Of a DNA stretch of 63,530 nucleotides, positions 17,106-24,511 are shown piece after piece. Position 1 is the stretch's first letter, and each line of letters starts with the position of its first letter. Location: positions 1-63,530 of the forward strand of contig NZ_KQ410745.1 in the NCBI RefSeq assembly GCF_001262505.1, in the 5' to 3' direction. The stretch is from Shinella sp. SUS2 (GTDB lineage Bacteria > Pseudomonadota > Alphaproteobacteria > Rhizobiales > Rhizobiaceae). Below the pieces are notes generated by a model. That model was not told where the DNA came from and did not search any database. It saw only the letters and a list, made by a program, of their open reading frames with translations. Made by a program: the position numbers and the translations under genes.

Positions 17106-17137
17106 AAATGACAAACGATCTTCACCGTTTGTCATTT
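17106..17137. promoter_or_regulatory. 12-bp inverted-repeat operator of the polyol operon
   Basis: AAATGACAAACG at 17106-17117 and CGTTTGTCATTT at 17126-17137 form a perfect inverted repeat with an 8-bp spacer just upstream of the -35 box. The core TGACAAA/TTTGTCA recurs in the half-like element at 17087-17096. It is the best candidate binding site for the SorC-family part of the fusion protein. Confidence 0.65.
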
Positions 17138-17417
17138 GTAAGAGTGTAGGGTGCCTTATGCGGGTATCTTGCTGTTACGCCTCGCTTTTCGCGCCGTGAC
17201 CTAAATCGGGATGTAAGCGTGATCGGGCTTTTTCCGGAGGCGCATCGCGCCCATGCAGGCAGTGGTCATCCGCCAGTTCCTGCCGCTGGGTGGGGCGGGA
17301 TTTGTATTGCCCTCTGTCGGTGGGGACCGCGGAGGCAGGTGGTGTTGGCGATGTGGAGGCGAAAATGTCAGGGGTCCAAAGAGCCCCCCTGCATCTCAAA
17401 GAGCGATTATTCGAGTG

Positions 17418-17438
17418 CCGATCCGGGTAACGGATCGG
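17418..17438. terminator. Stem-loop downstream of the acid-sugar operon
   Basis: CCGATCCG at 17418-17425 and CGGATCGG at 17431-17438 pair perfectly with a 5-nt loop. It lies about 95 bp beyond the restored stop of the TIM-barrel gene and could end that transcript; no T-run follows on the minus strand. Confidence 0.4.
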
Positions 17439-17439
17439 T

Positions 17440-17460
17440 GGTTCTGCTCTCTTCAAGAGC
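17440..17460 (+). repeat. 21-bp dispersed repeat, copy C
   Basis: GGTTCTGCTCTCTTCAAGAGC, 19 of 21 identical to copy A at 7178. It abuts the stem-loop at 17418-17438. All three copies lie in intergenic DNA in the same orientation. Confidence 0.5.
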
Positions 17461-17594
17461 CGTTTTATTGTTCAGTGTCGTGCCTCGGTTTGAGTGTATT
17501 GAGGGATGGTCAGCTCTCGATCGCTTCCAGGTTCACTCTTCGATGAACCGCCCAGTTTGTTTCTGGATCGCTGCTATCGCCAGAAGCTGATGGG

Positions 17595-18230
17595 TCAGGC
17601 CCGGCATGGCTGCGGGGAACCGGCCGTCAAGGGCCGCGGTTCGACGGTAAAGCCGGCGGCCCGGCCACTGACGGCCGCGTGGATGCGCTCGGCCCGGTCG
17701 ATGGATCCTGCGACGACGACGGGTTTGACAACGGTGTTGCAGACGGCCCTGATCAGTTCCGCGGCGTCGACATCGGCACGATAGGCAAGGAGGTCGAGGC
17801 CATGCACGCCGTCGCGGCTTGCAAGGTCTCGGGCGCTTGCGACGATCTCCATCATCGACCCCTCGAGAATGCTCGGGTGCCCGGTTATGCGACCGGGGAA
17901 CGGATAGTATCGCAGGCCGCTTGCCTCGATGAGGGGAAGCACATCGTCCACATGGGTGCCGCCAAGGAGATAGTCGACCCCGAGCGTGAGGGCGGCGTGC
18001 ACCGATGCGATCTCGCTGTCTCTGTCGAGCGAAACCACCTCGAGGTAACTTTTTGCACCCGCCTGCTGGATTTCCCGGTTCAGGTCGGTAAGCGCCGACA
18101 GGGGCAGGCCGATATCCTTGAATCCGATGTGACGAACGCCCGCCGAAAGTACTGCTGGTAGTTGCTCCCGCGCGTCCGGGATCGTCCGGTCGTTGCGGGT
18201 CAGCATGAAGATGAAGTCTGTGTCGGACAT
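17595..18230 (-). CDS. TIM-barrel protein of acid-sugar operon, C-terminus frameshifted
   Basis: A 211-residue product of a (beta/alpha)8-barrel type, with alternating strands such as GVRHIGFKDIG, SYLEVVSL, GVDYLLGGTH and VVKPVVVAGSID. I do not recognise an exact function; isomerase or aldolase roles are possible. The last 20 or so residues (EPRPLTAGSPQPCRA) look wrong: adding one G near 17642 restores FTVGTAALDGRFPAAMPGL and continues to a stop at 17533, giving a normal-looking 232-residue protein. So the gene carries a 1-bp deletion or a sequencing error. It lies 1 bp after pdxA and shares its operon. Confidence 0.75.
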   Translation of the reverse strand: MSDTDFIFMLTRNDRTIPDAREQLPAVLSAGVRHIGFKDIGLPLSALTDLNREIQQAGAKSYLEVVSLDRDSEIASVHAALTLGVDYLLGGTHVDDVLPLIEASGLRYYPFPGRITGHPSILEGSMMEIVASARDLASRDGVHGLDLLAYRADVDAAELIRAVCNTVVKPVVVAGSIDRAERIHAAVSGRAAGFTVEPRPLTAGSPQPCRA

Positions 18231-18231
18231 G

Positions 18232-19233
18232 TCAGTTCTCCCGTTCGGATGACGCCCTTGTCAGTCGGCAGGCGTAGTCGATTGCTGTTTCGAGGCTTCC
18301 CGGATCGGCAATGCCCTGGCCTGCGATATCGAAGGCGGTGCCATGGTCTGGGCTTGTGCGTATGAAGGGCAGGCCAAGCGTGATATTCACGCCCTTTTCC
18401 AGCCCCAGATATTTGACCGGGATGAGCCCCTGGTCGTGGTACTGCGCGACGACCACGTCGAAGCGGCCATTTCGCGCTTGCATGAACACCGTATCGCCCG
18501 GCCAGGGGCCGCTGGCGTCAATGCCCTCCGCGCGGGCTGCCGCAATGGCGGGGGCGATGATGCGGATTTCCTCGTCGCCAAAGAGGCCGCCTTCGCCGGC
18601 ATGCGGATTGAGTCCCGCGACCGCGATACGGGGATGGGCGATACCCAGGGCACGGCCGCCCTGGTGGGCGAGGCGGATTGCGGACATCTGCGCTGGGAAA
18701 TCCGCCCGGCGGATCGCATCGGCGAGCGAGCAGTGGATCGTCACCAGAACGGTGCGGATGTCGTCATTGGCGAGCATCATCGCCACGCGCATCGCGCCGC
18801 CTCTGTCCGCGAGGATTTCCGTGTGGCCGGGGTAGGAAAGCCCGGCCTGAGCCAGTGCTTCCTTGTGGATTGGTGCCGTGACAATTCCAGCGACCGCACC
18901 TGACCTGGCAAGGTCGATCGCCGCAACGATAGCATTATAGGCCAAGCGGCCGCTGACGGCGCTGACCGTACCGAGCGGGGGTGGCGTTTCAACCCTGGAC
19001 GAGGCGAGGACGTTCAGGGAGCCTTCCGGCTTTGCATCGGCGACCGTATCGATTTCGTTCAGGCGCAGCCCGCTGCCGAACCTGGCGATCGCCTTCGCCA
19101 GAACAGCCGGATCGCCGACGACGACGTTGTGACGCAAATCGGCACGGGCAAGGAGCGTCTTCGCGAGGATCTCCGGTCCAATACCCGACGGGTCGCCCAT
19201 GGTAATGGCAAGAGGCCGTAGAATGGTTTTCAT
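18232..19233 (-). CDS. pdxA: PdxA-family 4-phosphate dehydrogenase (probable D-threonate 4-phosphate type)
   Basis: NAD-dependent, metal-dependent oxidative decarboxylase of 333 residues. The opening LAITMGDPSGIGPEI, the metal ligands in PGHTEILAD and GLNPHAGEGGLFG, and DTVFMQ and VAQYHDQGLIPVKYLG are classic PdxA motifs. Beside a DUF1537 kinase it fits the PdxA2 role in tetronate catabolism, oxidising a 4-phospho-tetronate to dihydroxyacetone phosphate and CO2, rather than vitamin B6 synthesis. The true start is 19233; the open frame to 19557 overlaps the kinase gene. It overlaps the kinase stop by 4 bp. Confidence 0.92.
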   Translation of the reverse strand: MKTILRPLAITMGDPSGIGPEILAKTLLARADLRHNVVVGDPAVLAKAIARFGSGLRLNEIDTVADAKPEGSLNVLASSRVETPPPLGTVSAVSGRLAYNAIVAAIDLARSGAVAGIVTAPIHKEALAQAGLSYPGHTEILADRGGAMRVAMMLANDDIRTVLVTIHCSLADAIRRADFPAQMSAIRLAHQGGRALGIAHPRIAVAGLNPHAGEGGLFGDEEIRIIAPAIAAARAEGIDASGPWPGDTVFMQARNGRFDVVVAQYHDQGLIPVKYLGLEKGVNITLGLPFIRTSPDHGTAFDIAGQGIADPGSLETAIDYACRLTRASSEREN

Positions 19234-20399
19234 GTGGACTTCCTTCCCATCTGAAGGATGGCATTTGCGGCATTGCACAAGGTCATGACCGAACCGAAAC
19301 CGCCTGCTTTCATGGCAAGCAGTATCGGTCGTCCGTTCGAAAGGCGCGCGCAGCCAAGCGGGAACCCGGGCTCGAGTTCCTTGACCAGGGTGAACGTATG
19401 GATGGAAAGCCGCTCCATAAGCGCACTCATCGTTTCTCCGCCGGTCGCGACGATGGCGTCGTACCATTGCCGCGACAGCGCGATGTCCGCCTCGTCCACC
19501 AGTGCGCAGAGGACTTTCGACGGATCCGCCGTGCGAGCGCGCGGGGCATGGATGCACGCGACGGATGCCGTTTTAGCGATGCCTTCGGCTCTGTCGGCGA
19601 CCGAGGCGCCAGTCGCGGCCAGTGCCTCGTATTGGGCGTGGCTGAGATGATTTGCGCTGCCAACGAGGACGAGAATGCGACGCGGAGCGTTTGGGGGCGT
19701 GAAGGTCTGGCGATCGGGCGATTGGCCGACGACCGCGGCCAGGGCCTCGGCCATGCCCGGGGATCCGACCCACAGAGCCGGGCCGTGTTTCGCAATCTCT
19801 GCAATCCGGCGATTCAGCAGGATCTGGCTGTGTGCATCGACGACGATGATCGAAGCGCCAGCAATGTGCTTCCCGATATCGCTGTCGGTTGCGCTAACGG
19901 GAACCGTTGCCATTCGGCCAAGATCGGGTGCGATCAGATCTGCAATCAGCGATGCGCGCGCAGGATGAACTGGGTCGTGGCCATAGGCGGTCTGTGCGAC
20001 CGGCACACCGTGCAGGAGCTGGATACCGTCAACCGTGGTGCGTCCCGCGGTCGGAAATGCCGGAGCGATTACCAGCCGTGGCCGACCACTGGCCTTGAAC
20101 GCCGCGGCAATTTCCGCACGAATGTGACCGCGCAGGGTGGAATCGATTGTCTTGTAGAGGTGCCGGTAGCCGGCAAGCGACGCGATCGCCTGCCCGGTTG
20201 CACGCATGGCATCGGCCTCTTCCATGAGCCGGCTGCCGGTATCGACGGCGACGACCGGTGCACCGACGCTCGCCTGCCGCTGCCGGCGGACGAGTGGTTG
20301 ATAGCCGTACGTCAAGAAGGCGCCGGCTCCATCTGCAGCGCTCGTCAGGTCATCGGCGACGATGCCGACATGTTCGTTCTGGTCAATGATCTCTTCCAT
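19230..20399 (-). CDS. Four-carbon acid sugar kinase (DUF1537, DtnK/OtnK type)
   Basis: Kinase of 389 residues expected to phosphorylate a tetronic acid such as D-threonate with ATP. The N-terminal domain opens with VGIVADDLTSAADGAG, containing the conserved acidic pair of the acid-sugar site, and LYKTIDSTLRGH follows; the C-terminal domain carries LVLVGSAN and the glycine-rich ATG-GETMSAL nucleotide site, and ends LLAMKAGGFGS. It is the first gene of the leftward operon and diverges from a LysR regulator across 75 bp. The exact stereochemistry of the substrate is not readable. Confidence 0.9.
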   Translation of the reverse strand: MEEIIDQNEHVGIVADDLTSAADGAGAFLTYGYQPLVRRQRQASVGAPVVAVDTGSRLMEEADAMRATGQAIASLAGYRHLYKTIDSTLRGHIRAEIAAAFKASGRPRLVIAPAFPTAGRTTVDGIQLLHGVPVAQTAYGHDPVHPARASLIADLIAPDLGRMATVPVSATDSDIGKHIAGASIIVVDAHSQILLNRRIAEIAKHGPALWVGSPGMAEALAAVVGQSPDRQTFTPPNAPRRILVLVGSANHLSHAQYEALAATGASVADRAEGIAKTASVACIHAPRARTADPSKVLCALVDEADIALSRQWYDAIVATGGETMSALMERLSIHTFTLVKELEPGFPLGCARLSNGRPILLAMKAGGFGSVMTLCNAANAILQMGRKST

Positions 20400-20456
20400 G
20401 AACCCTGGATATCAGCGGGTAAGCGGAAGAAAAATCGATATGATCTGACGAATACT

Positions 20457-20473
20457 GGTGATATTATATCACC
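20457..20473. promoter_or_regulatory. Palindromic LysR-type operator
   Basis: GGTGATAT-T-ATATCACC is a perfect 8-bp inverted repeat with a 1-bp centre and contains TGA-N7-TCA, a T-N11-A LysR box. It ends one base before the regulator's start codon, in the 75-bp divergent gap. Autorepression plus control of the kinase operon is the natural reading. Confidence 0.7.
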
Positions 20474-20474
20474 A

Positions 20475-21344
20475 ATGAAACGGTCGGACCTTTCCTCTCT
20501 CGATGACCTGCACGCGTTCGAGACCGTGGCGCGCCTCGGTTCCGTGCGCGCGGCGGCCGCCGATCTCAACCTCACCCATGGTGCTGTCAGCCGACGTGTG
20601 TCGAACCTGTCAGATCATCTCGGTATAAGGCTGCTGGAACCCGACGGCCGCGGCCTGCGGTTGACGAAGGAGGGCGTGCGATTGGCGCAAGCCGCGACCG
20701 ATGCCCTGTCGCTGGTTTCGGCCGCATTGGAGGATATCCGCAAAGTCGAGACATCGCCGCCGATTGTCGTTTCCTGCGAGCGATCTGTTGCCATGCGCTG
20801 GCTGATCCCGCGGCTGTCGGAATTCCAGGACCGCCATCCGGATATCGACCTTCATCTGTCCGTCGGGGGCGGCAGTTTCGATTTTGCGCGCGAACGCATC
20901 ACGCTGGCCATCCGCCGACTGGATTTCGCGATCGATCCGCGGTGGCATGTCGAGCGCATGATTGCCGAGGAAGTCGGGCCCGTCATGCACCCCGACATGG
21001 CGGAGCGGTTTTCTGCCGGCAACTATGTTGCGCTCGCTGCAAAGACCCGGCCCGACGCCTGGAGCAAATGGTCCGCAGCCTGCCCGAATGCGCCAAAGCC
21101 GCGATCGACACGCTGGTTCGATCATCACTTCCTGATGGTGGAGGCGGCGGCCAGTGGGCTGGGCGTTGCCATGTGCCCGAAGATTGTCGCCATTGACGAC
21201 ATCCGCAAGGGCCGTCTCGTCGCGCCGATGGGCTTCCAGCCGGATGGTTCGCACTACGGCATCATTCGCGCGCCCTCCGTCGAGCCAACCCCATCCCTCG
21301 ACACATTCGTTTCATGGCTTCTTGCTGGTTTTAACGCTTCCTAA
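20475..21344 (+). CDS. LysR-family transcriptional regulator
   Basis: DNA-binding regulator of 289 residues. The N-terminal winged helix reads LDDLHAFETVARLGSVRAAAADLNLTHGAVSRRVSNL, a standard LysR helix-turn-helix with GcvA-like spacing, and the C-terminal effector domain (about 90-289) is of the GcvA/AmpR kind. The start at 20475 abuts its palindrome; the much longer open frame starting at 19398 is antisense to the kinase and not real. It probably senses a tetronate or its phosphate and controls the divergent kinase operon. Confidence 0.92.
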   Translation: MKRSDLSSLDDLHAFETVARLGSVRAAAADLNLTHGAVSRRVSNLSDHLGIRLLEPDGRGLRLTKEGVRLAQAATDALSLVSAALEDIRKVETSPPIVVSCERSVAMRWLIPRLSEFQDRHPDIDLHLSVGGGSFDFARERITLAIRRLDFAIDPRWHVERMIAEEVGPVMHPDMAERFSAGNYVALAAKTRPDAWSKWSAACPNAPKPRSTRWFDHHFLMVEAAASGLGVAMCPKIVAIDDIRKGRLVAPMGFQPDGSHYGIIRAPSVEPTPSLDTFVSWLLAGFNAS

Positions 21345-21445
21345 AAACGTCGCAGGTCCCGTACGGGAGCACCCACCGACAAGGCCGGCCGGAGATGTTT
21401 TCATCGCCGACCGCCTGAAAGAAATACCGCCAGGTCAAGTCGAGG

Positions 21446-23059
21446 TTAAGCGCTCTGGCTGGCTCCCAGGAACGGTGCGGATTCCTGGACATGAATCACC
21501 GTCGGCCCATCTGCGGCAAAAGCGGCTTTCACCGCGGCTTCCAGCTCTGCAAAACTTTGGGGCTCGGCCGTATGGCAGCCATAGGCTTCGGCGAGCTTGA
21601 CGAAATCCGGATTGTGCTGGTTGACGCCAATGGTCGGGATGTCGCGGGCGATCATGCCGTCGCGGATCTGGGCGAGGCTGTTGTTGTTCCAGAGAATGAT
21701 GGCGAGTGGCAGCTTGTTTTCCACGGCGGTGCCGAGTTCCTGCAGCGTGAACTGGAAACCGCCGTCGCCGACGATGACGGCGACCGGCGTTTTCGGGCTC
21801 GCGATCTTGCCGCCGATGGCCGCGGGAAGGGCATAACCCAGCGTGCCGAAGCCGGCGGGGAAATGCCAGGTGCGCGGCAGGGCGCTGCGGTAGAAGGCGT
21901 AGCCGGTATAGGCGAGCTGCGTCATGTCGGTGTAGATCACGCCATCGTCGGGGATGGCGTTGCGCAGGCTGTCGAGCACGCGCACATGTTTCTGCTCAAG
22001 TTGGCTCAGCCCGGCGCGCTCGGCTGCGCGCAGTTCGGCGATGGCGTTGCTTTCCCTGAAGCCCGCGGCTGGCGCGACCGTCTCAGTGATCGCGGCGAGC
22101 GCCAGCTTCGAATCCGCCTCCATCGCGACATCGACATCATAGTCGCGCACCAGCGTTGCCGGGTCGATGTCGATGCGGATGATTTTGCCGGTCATCGGCA
22201 GCCGGCCGTCGAGCCAGATGTCGGGCTCGGCAAGCTCGGTGCCGACGAGCAGCACGGCGTCAGCGTCGTGCACGAAAGCCTGGGTCGCGGGGCGGTCGAC
22301 CGTCACCTCCAGGGCGAGCGGGTGGTCGTCGGGCAGGATGCCCTTGGCGGCGATGGTCGGCACCACGGCCGCGCCGATCTTTTCCGCGAGCGCCTTCACC
22401 TCGGCGGCGGCCGAGACTGCGCCGCCGCCGGCAAGGATGACCGGGCGTTTGGCCGAATTGAGAATGGCGGCGGCGGCTTCGACCTGCGCGCCATCGGGGG
22501 CGCGGCGGCGGGCGGTGGTGCGGCGGCTCGCCAGCCTGTCGTCCGGCGCCTTGAAGACGTCGAGCGGGATCGAGAGATGGACGGGGCGCGGGCGGCCGCT
22601 TTCGAAGAGGGCGAAGGCGCGGGCAATGTATTCGCGCACCTGCTCGGGGCTGGTGGCGGTTTCGGAGAAGGCGGTGAGGGGGCGGGTGACGGCCGACTGG
22701 TCGGTGATCTCGTGCAGCGTGCCACGGCCCATGCCGAGGTCCTTGTTGGCGGCGACCGACGTGATGACCAGCATCGGCACGCTGTCGGAATAGGCCTGGC
22801 CGATGGGCGTTGCGGCATTGGTGACGCCGGGGCCGGAGATCAGCACGCAGACGCCCGGCTTGCCGGACATGCGGGCATAACCGTCGGCCATGAAGCCGGC
22901 GCCCTGTTCATGGCGCACGCCGATATGGCGGATGCCGGCGGCGTCCATGCCGCGATAGGCTTCGAGCGTGTGCACGCCCGGCATGCCGAACACGGTGTCG
23001 ACGCCATAGGCTTTGAGAATCTGCATCAGGCGGCTGCCGCAGGAAATGGTCTCGTTCAT
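21446..23059 (-). CDS. Thiamine-diphosphate-dependent decarboxylase (acetolactate synthase-like)
   Basis: ThDP enzyme of 537 residues with the three family domains. The N-terminal pyrimidine domain has the catalytic Glu in GIRHIGVRHEQGAGFMADGYAR; the central domain follows from about 190; the C-terminal domain has the Mg-ThDP motif GDGGFQFTLQELGTAV with NNN downstream. It is the last gene of the polyamine-type transport operon, after HpcH- and RraA-like genes. Candidate roles are a 2-oxoacid decarboxylase such as 5-guanidino-2-oxopentanoate decarboxylase (AruI), or an acetolactate-synthase-like enzyme. Context with a polyamine-type importer favours a decarboxylase, but this is inference. Confidence 0.88.
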   Translation of the reverse strand: MNETISCGSRLMQILKAYGVDTVFGMPGVHTLEAYRGMDAAGIRHIGVRHEQGAGFMADGYARMSGKPGVCVLISGPGVTNAATPIGQAYSDSVPMLVITSVAANKDLGMGRGTLHEITDQSAVTRPLTAFSETATSPEQVREYIARAFALFESGRPRPVHLSIPLDVFKAPDDRLASRRTTARRRAPDGAQVEAAAAILNSAKRPVILAGGGAVSAAAEVKALAEKIGAAVVPTIAAKGILPDDHPLALEVTVDRPATQAFVHDADAVLLVGTELAEPDIWLDGRLPMTGKIIRIDIDPATLVRDYDVDVAMEADSKLALAAITETVAPAAGFRESNAIAELRAAERAGLSQLEQKHVRVLDSLRNAIPDDGVIYTDMTQLAYTGYAFYRSALPRTWHFPAGFGTLGYALPAAIGGKIASPKTPVAVIVGDGGFQFTLQELGTAVENKLPLAIILWNNNSLAQIRDGMIARDIPTIGVNQHNPDFVKLAEAYGCHTAEPQSFAELEAAVKAAFAADGPTVIHVQESAPFLGASQSA

Positions 23060-23086
23060 GGAAAAAATCCGTTCGGAAAAGCGGTG

Positions 23087-23809
23087 TCAGGGTTTGGCGG
23101 CGTCTTCGAGGCCCATCCAGATCGAGCCGTATTCGTCGGCGACGACCATCAGGCTCGCGCCGAGGTTTTGCGCGAAGGCGCGCTCGCTGCGCGACCAGGC
23201 GGGCATGATCCAGGGTTTGCCGGCTTTCGCGGCGGCATCCGCGATCGTCTTGAGATCGGCCTTGTCGGCATCCGTGTTGCGATAGGCGCCGCGGCCGGAA
23301 TCGAGCGAGAGGTCGCTCGGGCCGACGAAGAGGCCGTCGACGGTCGGCAGCGCGAGGATCGCCTCGACATCCTTCAGCGCGGCGGCCGACTCGATCATCG
23401 GATAGCAGCGCGTCCTGGCGTTCTCGTTGTCGTAGTACTCCGGCTTCACGCCGCCGTAGCGGGCGGGGCGGGTGCCGGAAAAACTGCGCGTGCCGAGTGT
23501 CGGATACTTTGCGGAGGCGGTGACGCGGCGGGCGTGCTCGACATCGCCGATATGGGGGATGATGACGCTGTCGGCACCCATATCGAGCGCCTGCTGGATC
23601 GGGATCGCTCCCGGCCCGAGCACCTTGGCGTGCATGGTCATACCGAGCGCCTTGCCGAGCGCGAGGATGCGGTCGAGGGCTTCGAGGTCGAACAGCCCGT
23701 GCTCGATATCGAGCACCACATGGCGGTAGCCGATGTCATGGGCGATCTCCATCATCGCCTGGTGCGGCGTGGAGAGCCAGACGGCGAGATTGTTCAGCGC
23801 GTCAGCCAT
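23087..23809 (-). CDS. HpcH/HpaI-family class II aldolase
   Basis: Metal-dependent aldolase of 240 residues acting on 2-oxo acids such as 4-hydroxy-2-oxo compounds. VLDIEHGLFDLEAL, MGADSVIIPHIGDVEHARR, MIESAAALKDVEAI and DGLFVGPSDLSLD are the family metal- and substrate-site motifs. The start at 23809 has GGAG seven bases upstream; the longer start at 23821 is less well placed. It overlaps the RraA gene by 8 bp. With RraA and a ThDP enzyme next to it, the operon should cleave and decarboxylate a hydroxy-oxo acid, identity unknown. Confidence 0.9.
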   Translation of the reverse strand: MADALNNLAVWLSTPHQAMMEIAHDIGYRHVVLDIEHGLFDLEALDRILALGKALGMTMHAKVLGPGAIPIQQALDMGADSVIIPHIGDVEHARRVTASAKYPTLGTRSFSGTRPARYGGVKPEYYDNENARTRCYPMIESAAALKDVEAILALPTVDGLFVGPSDLSLDSGRGAYRNTDADKADLKTIADAAAKAGKPWIMPAWSRSERAFAQNLGASLMVVADEYGSIWMGLEDAAKP

Positions 23810-24497
23810 GGGCGGCTCCATCCCTGTTGTGCCGCTCGGCGATCATGGCGGCGATATCGACGAGGTCCTGCAATTTCGCGCCGTCGCGGATGCGCGCAAC
23901 CCAGCTTCCCTCATCCTCCTGGTCGGCGAGGGCGACGTCGGCAATGCCGGCGACCTCGGCGGGCGGCAGGACGAGGATGCCGCAATCGTCAGCGAGGATC
24001 GCATCGCCGGGATTGACGGTGACGCCGCCGCAGGAGACGGGGATGTTGTAGCCGCCGCCGAGATTGAGCAGTTTTGTGGTGATCGGCGAGACGCCGCGCG
24101 CCCAGGTCGGAACGCCGGCCTCGATGATGGCGGCGGGGTCGGTGATCATGCCGTCGACGATGACGGCAGCAAGGCCGCGCTCCTTGGCGACCGCCGCCAT
24201 GAAGCCACCCCAGGCGGCGTGGCGCTCGTCGCCGGCCCGGTCGATGACGAGGATGTCGCCGGGGCGCACCCGGTCCATCGCGTGGTAGAGCAGGGTGGAA
24301 TCGGGGCCGGGGATCGAAACGGTCTGGGCGGTGCCGGCGATGCGCACGCCGTCGATCAGCGGGCGCAGGTCGTTGCGCATGAAACGGTCGTGCAGGTAGT
24401 GGCCGACGGTCGCCGCCTCGACGCGGGCGAAGCGGGCGAGAAGGCCGGCGTCGAGCTGCGGTGCGGGATCGGCGATCCGGTAGGATTTGATCGACAT
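23802..24497 (-). CDS. RraA-like 4-hydroxy-4-methyl-2-oxoglutarate aldolase family protein
   Basis: Protein of 231 residues of the RraA/HMG-aldolase fold. The substrate region reads GMITDPAAIIEAGVPTWARGVSP and ends VNPGDAILADDCGILVLPP, where the D-x-x-x-(R/D)-type metal site of the aldolases is expected. Such enzymes are class II aldolases and oxaloacetate decarboxylases; RNase E inhibition is the role of only some members. The start at 24497 lies 15 bp after the PotA-type ATPase gene. Two aldolases in one operon are unusual, so one may act as a decarboxylase or hydrolase. Confidence 0.88.
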   Translation of the reverse strand: MSIKSYRIADPAPQLDAGLLARFARVEAATVGHYLHDRFMRNDLRPLIDGVRIAGTAQTVSIPGPDSTLLYHAMDRVRPGDILVIDRAGDERHAAWGGFMAAVAKERGLAAVIVDGMITDPAAIIEAGVPTWARGVSPITTKLLNLGGGYNIPVSCGGVTVNPGDAILADDCGILVLPPAEVAGIADVALADQEDEGSWVARIRDGAKLQDLVDIAAMIAERHNRDGAAHG

Positions 24498-24511
24498 GAT
24501 GGAAATGCGTC

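Larger units (their letters stand above)
17138..17532. other. Intergenic region between the two C4 modules
   Basis: Roughly 395 bp with no credible gene. It contains a stem-loop (17418-17438) and repeat copy C (17440-17460) and would hold the end of the acid-sugar operon message. The rest shows nothing I can interpret. Confidence 0.4.

Noticed and set aside
19398..20474. Long open frame leading into the LysR gene
   Set aside because: It is antisense to the acid-sugar kinase, has no family resemblance and arises from GC-rich codon use; the LysR start at 20475 is far better.
21357..21368. TCCCGTACGGGA palindrome between LysR and ThDP genes as terminator
   Set aside because: As a hairpin it leaves only a 4-bp stem around a GTAC loop and no T-run follows, so it is too weak to call.
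21491..24016. 841-residue open frame on the plus strand
   Set aside because: It lies antisense to the ThDP, HpcH and RraA genes and reads as low-complexity Gly/Ala/Arg/Asp sequence typical of reverse-strand shadows.
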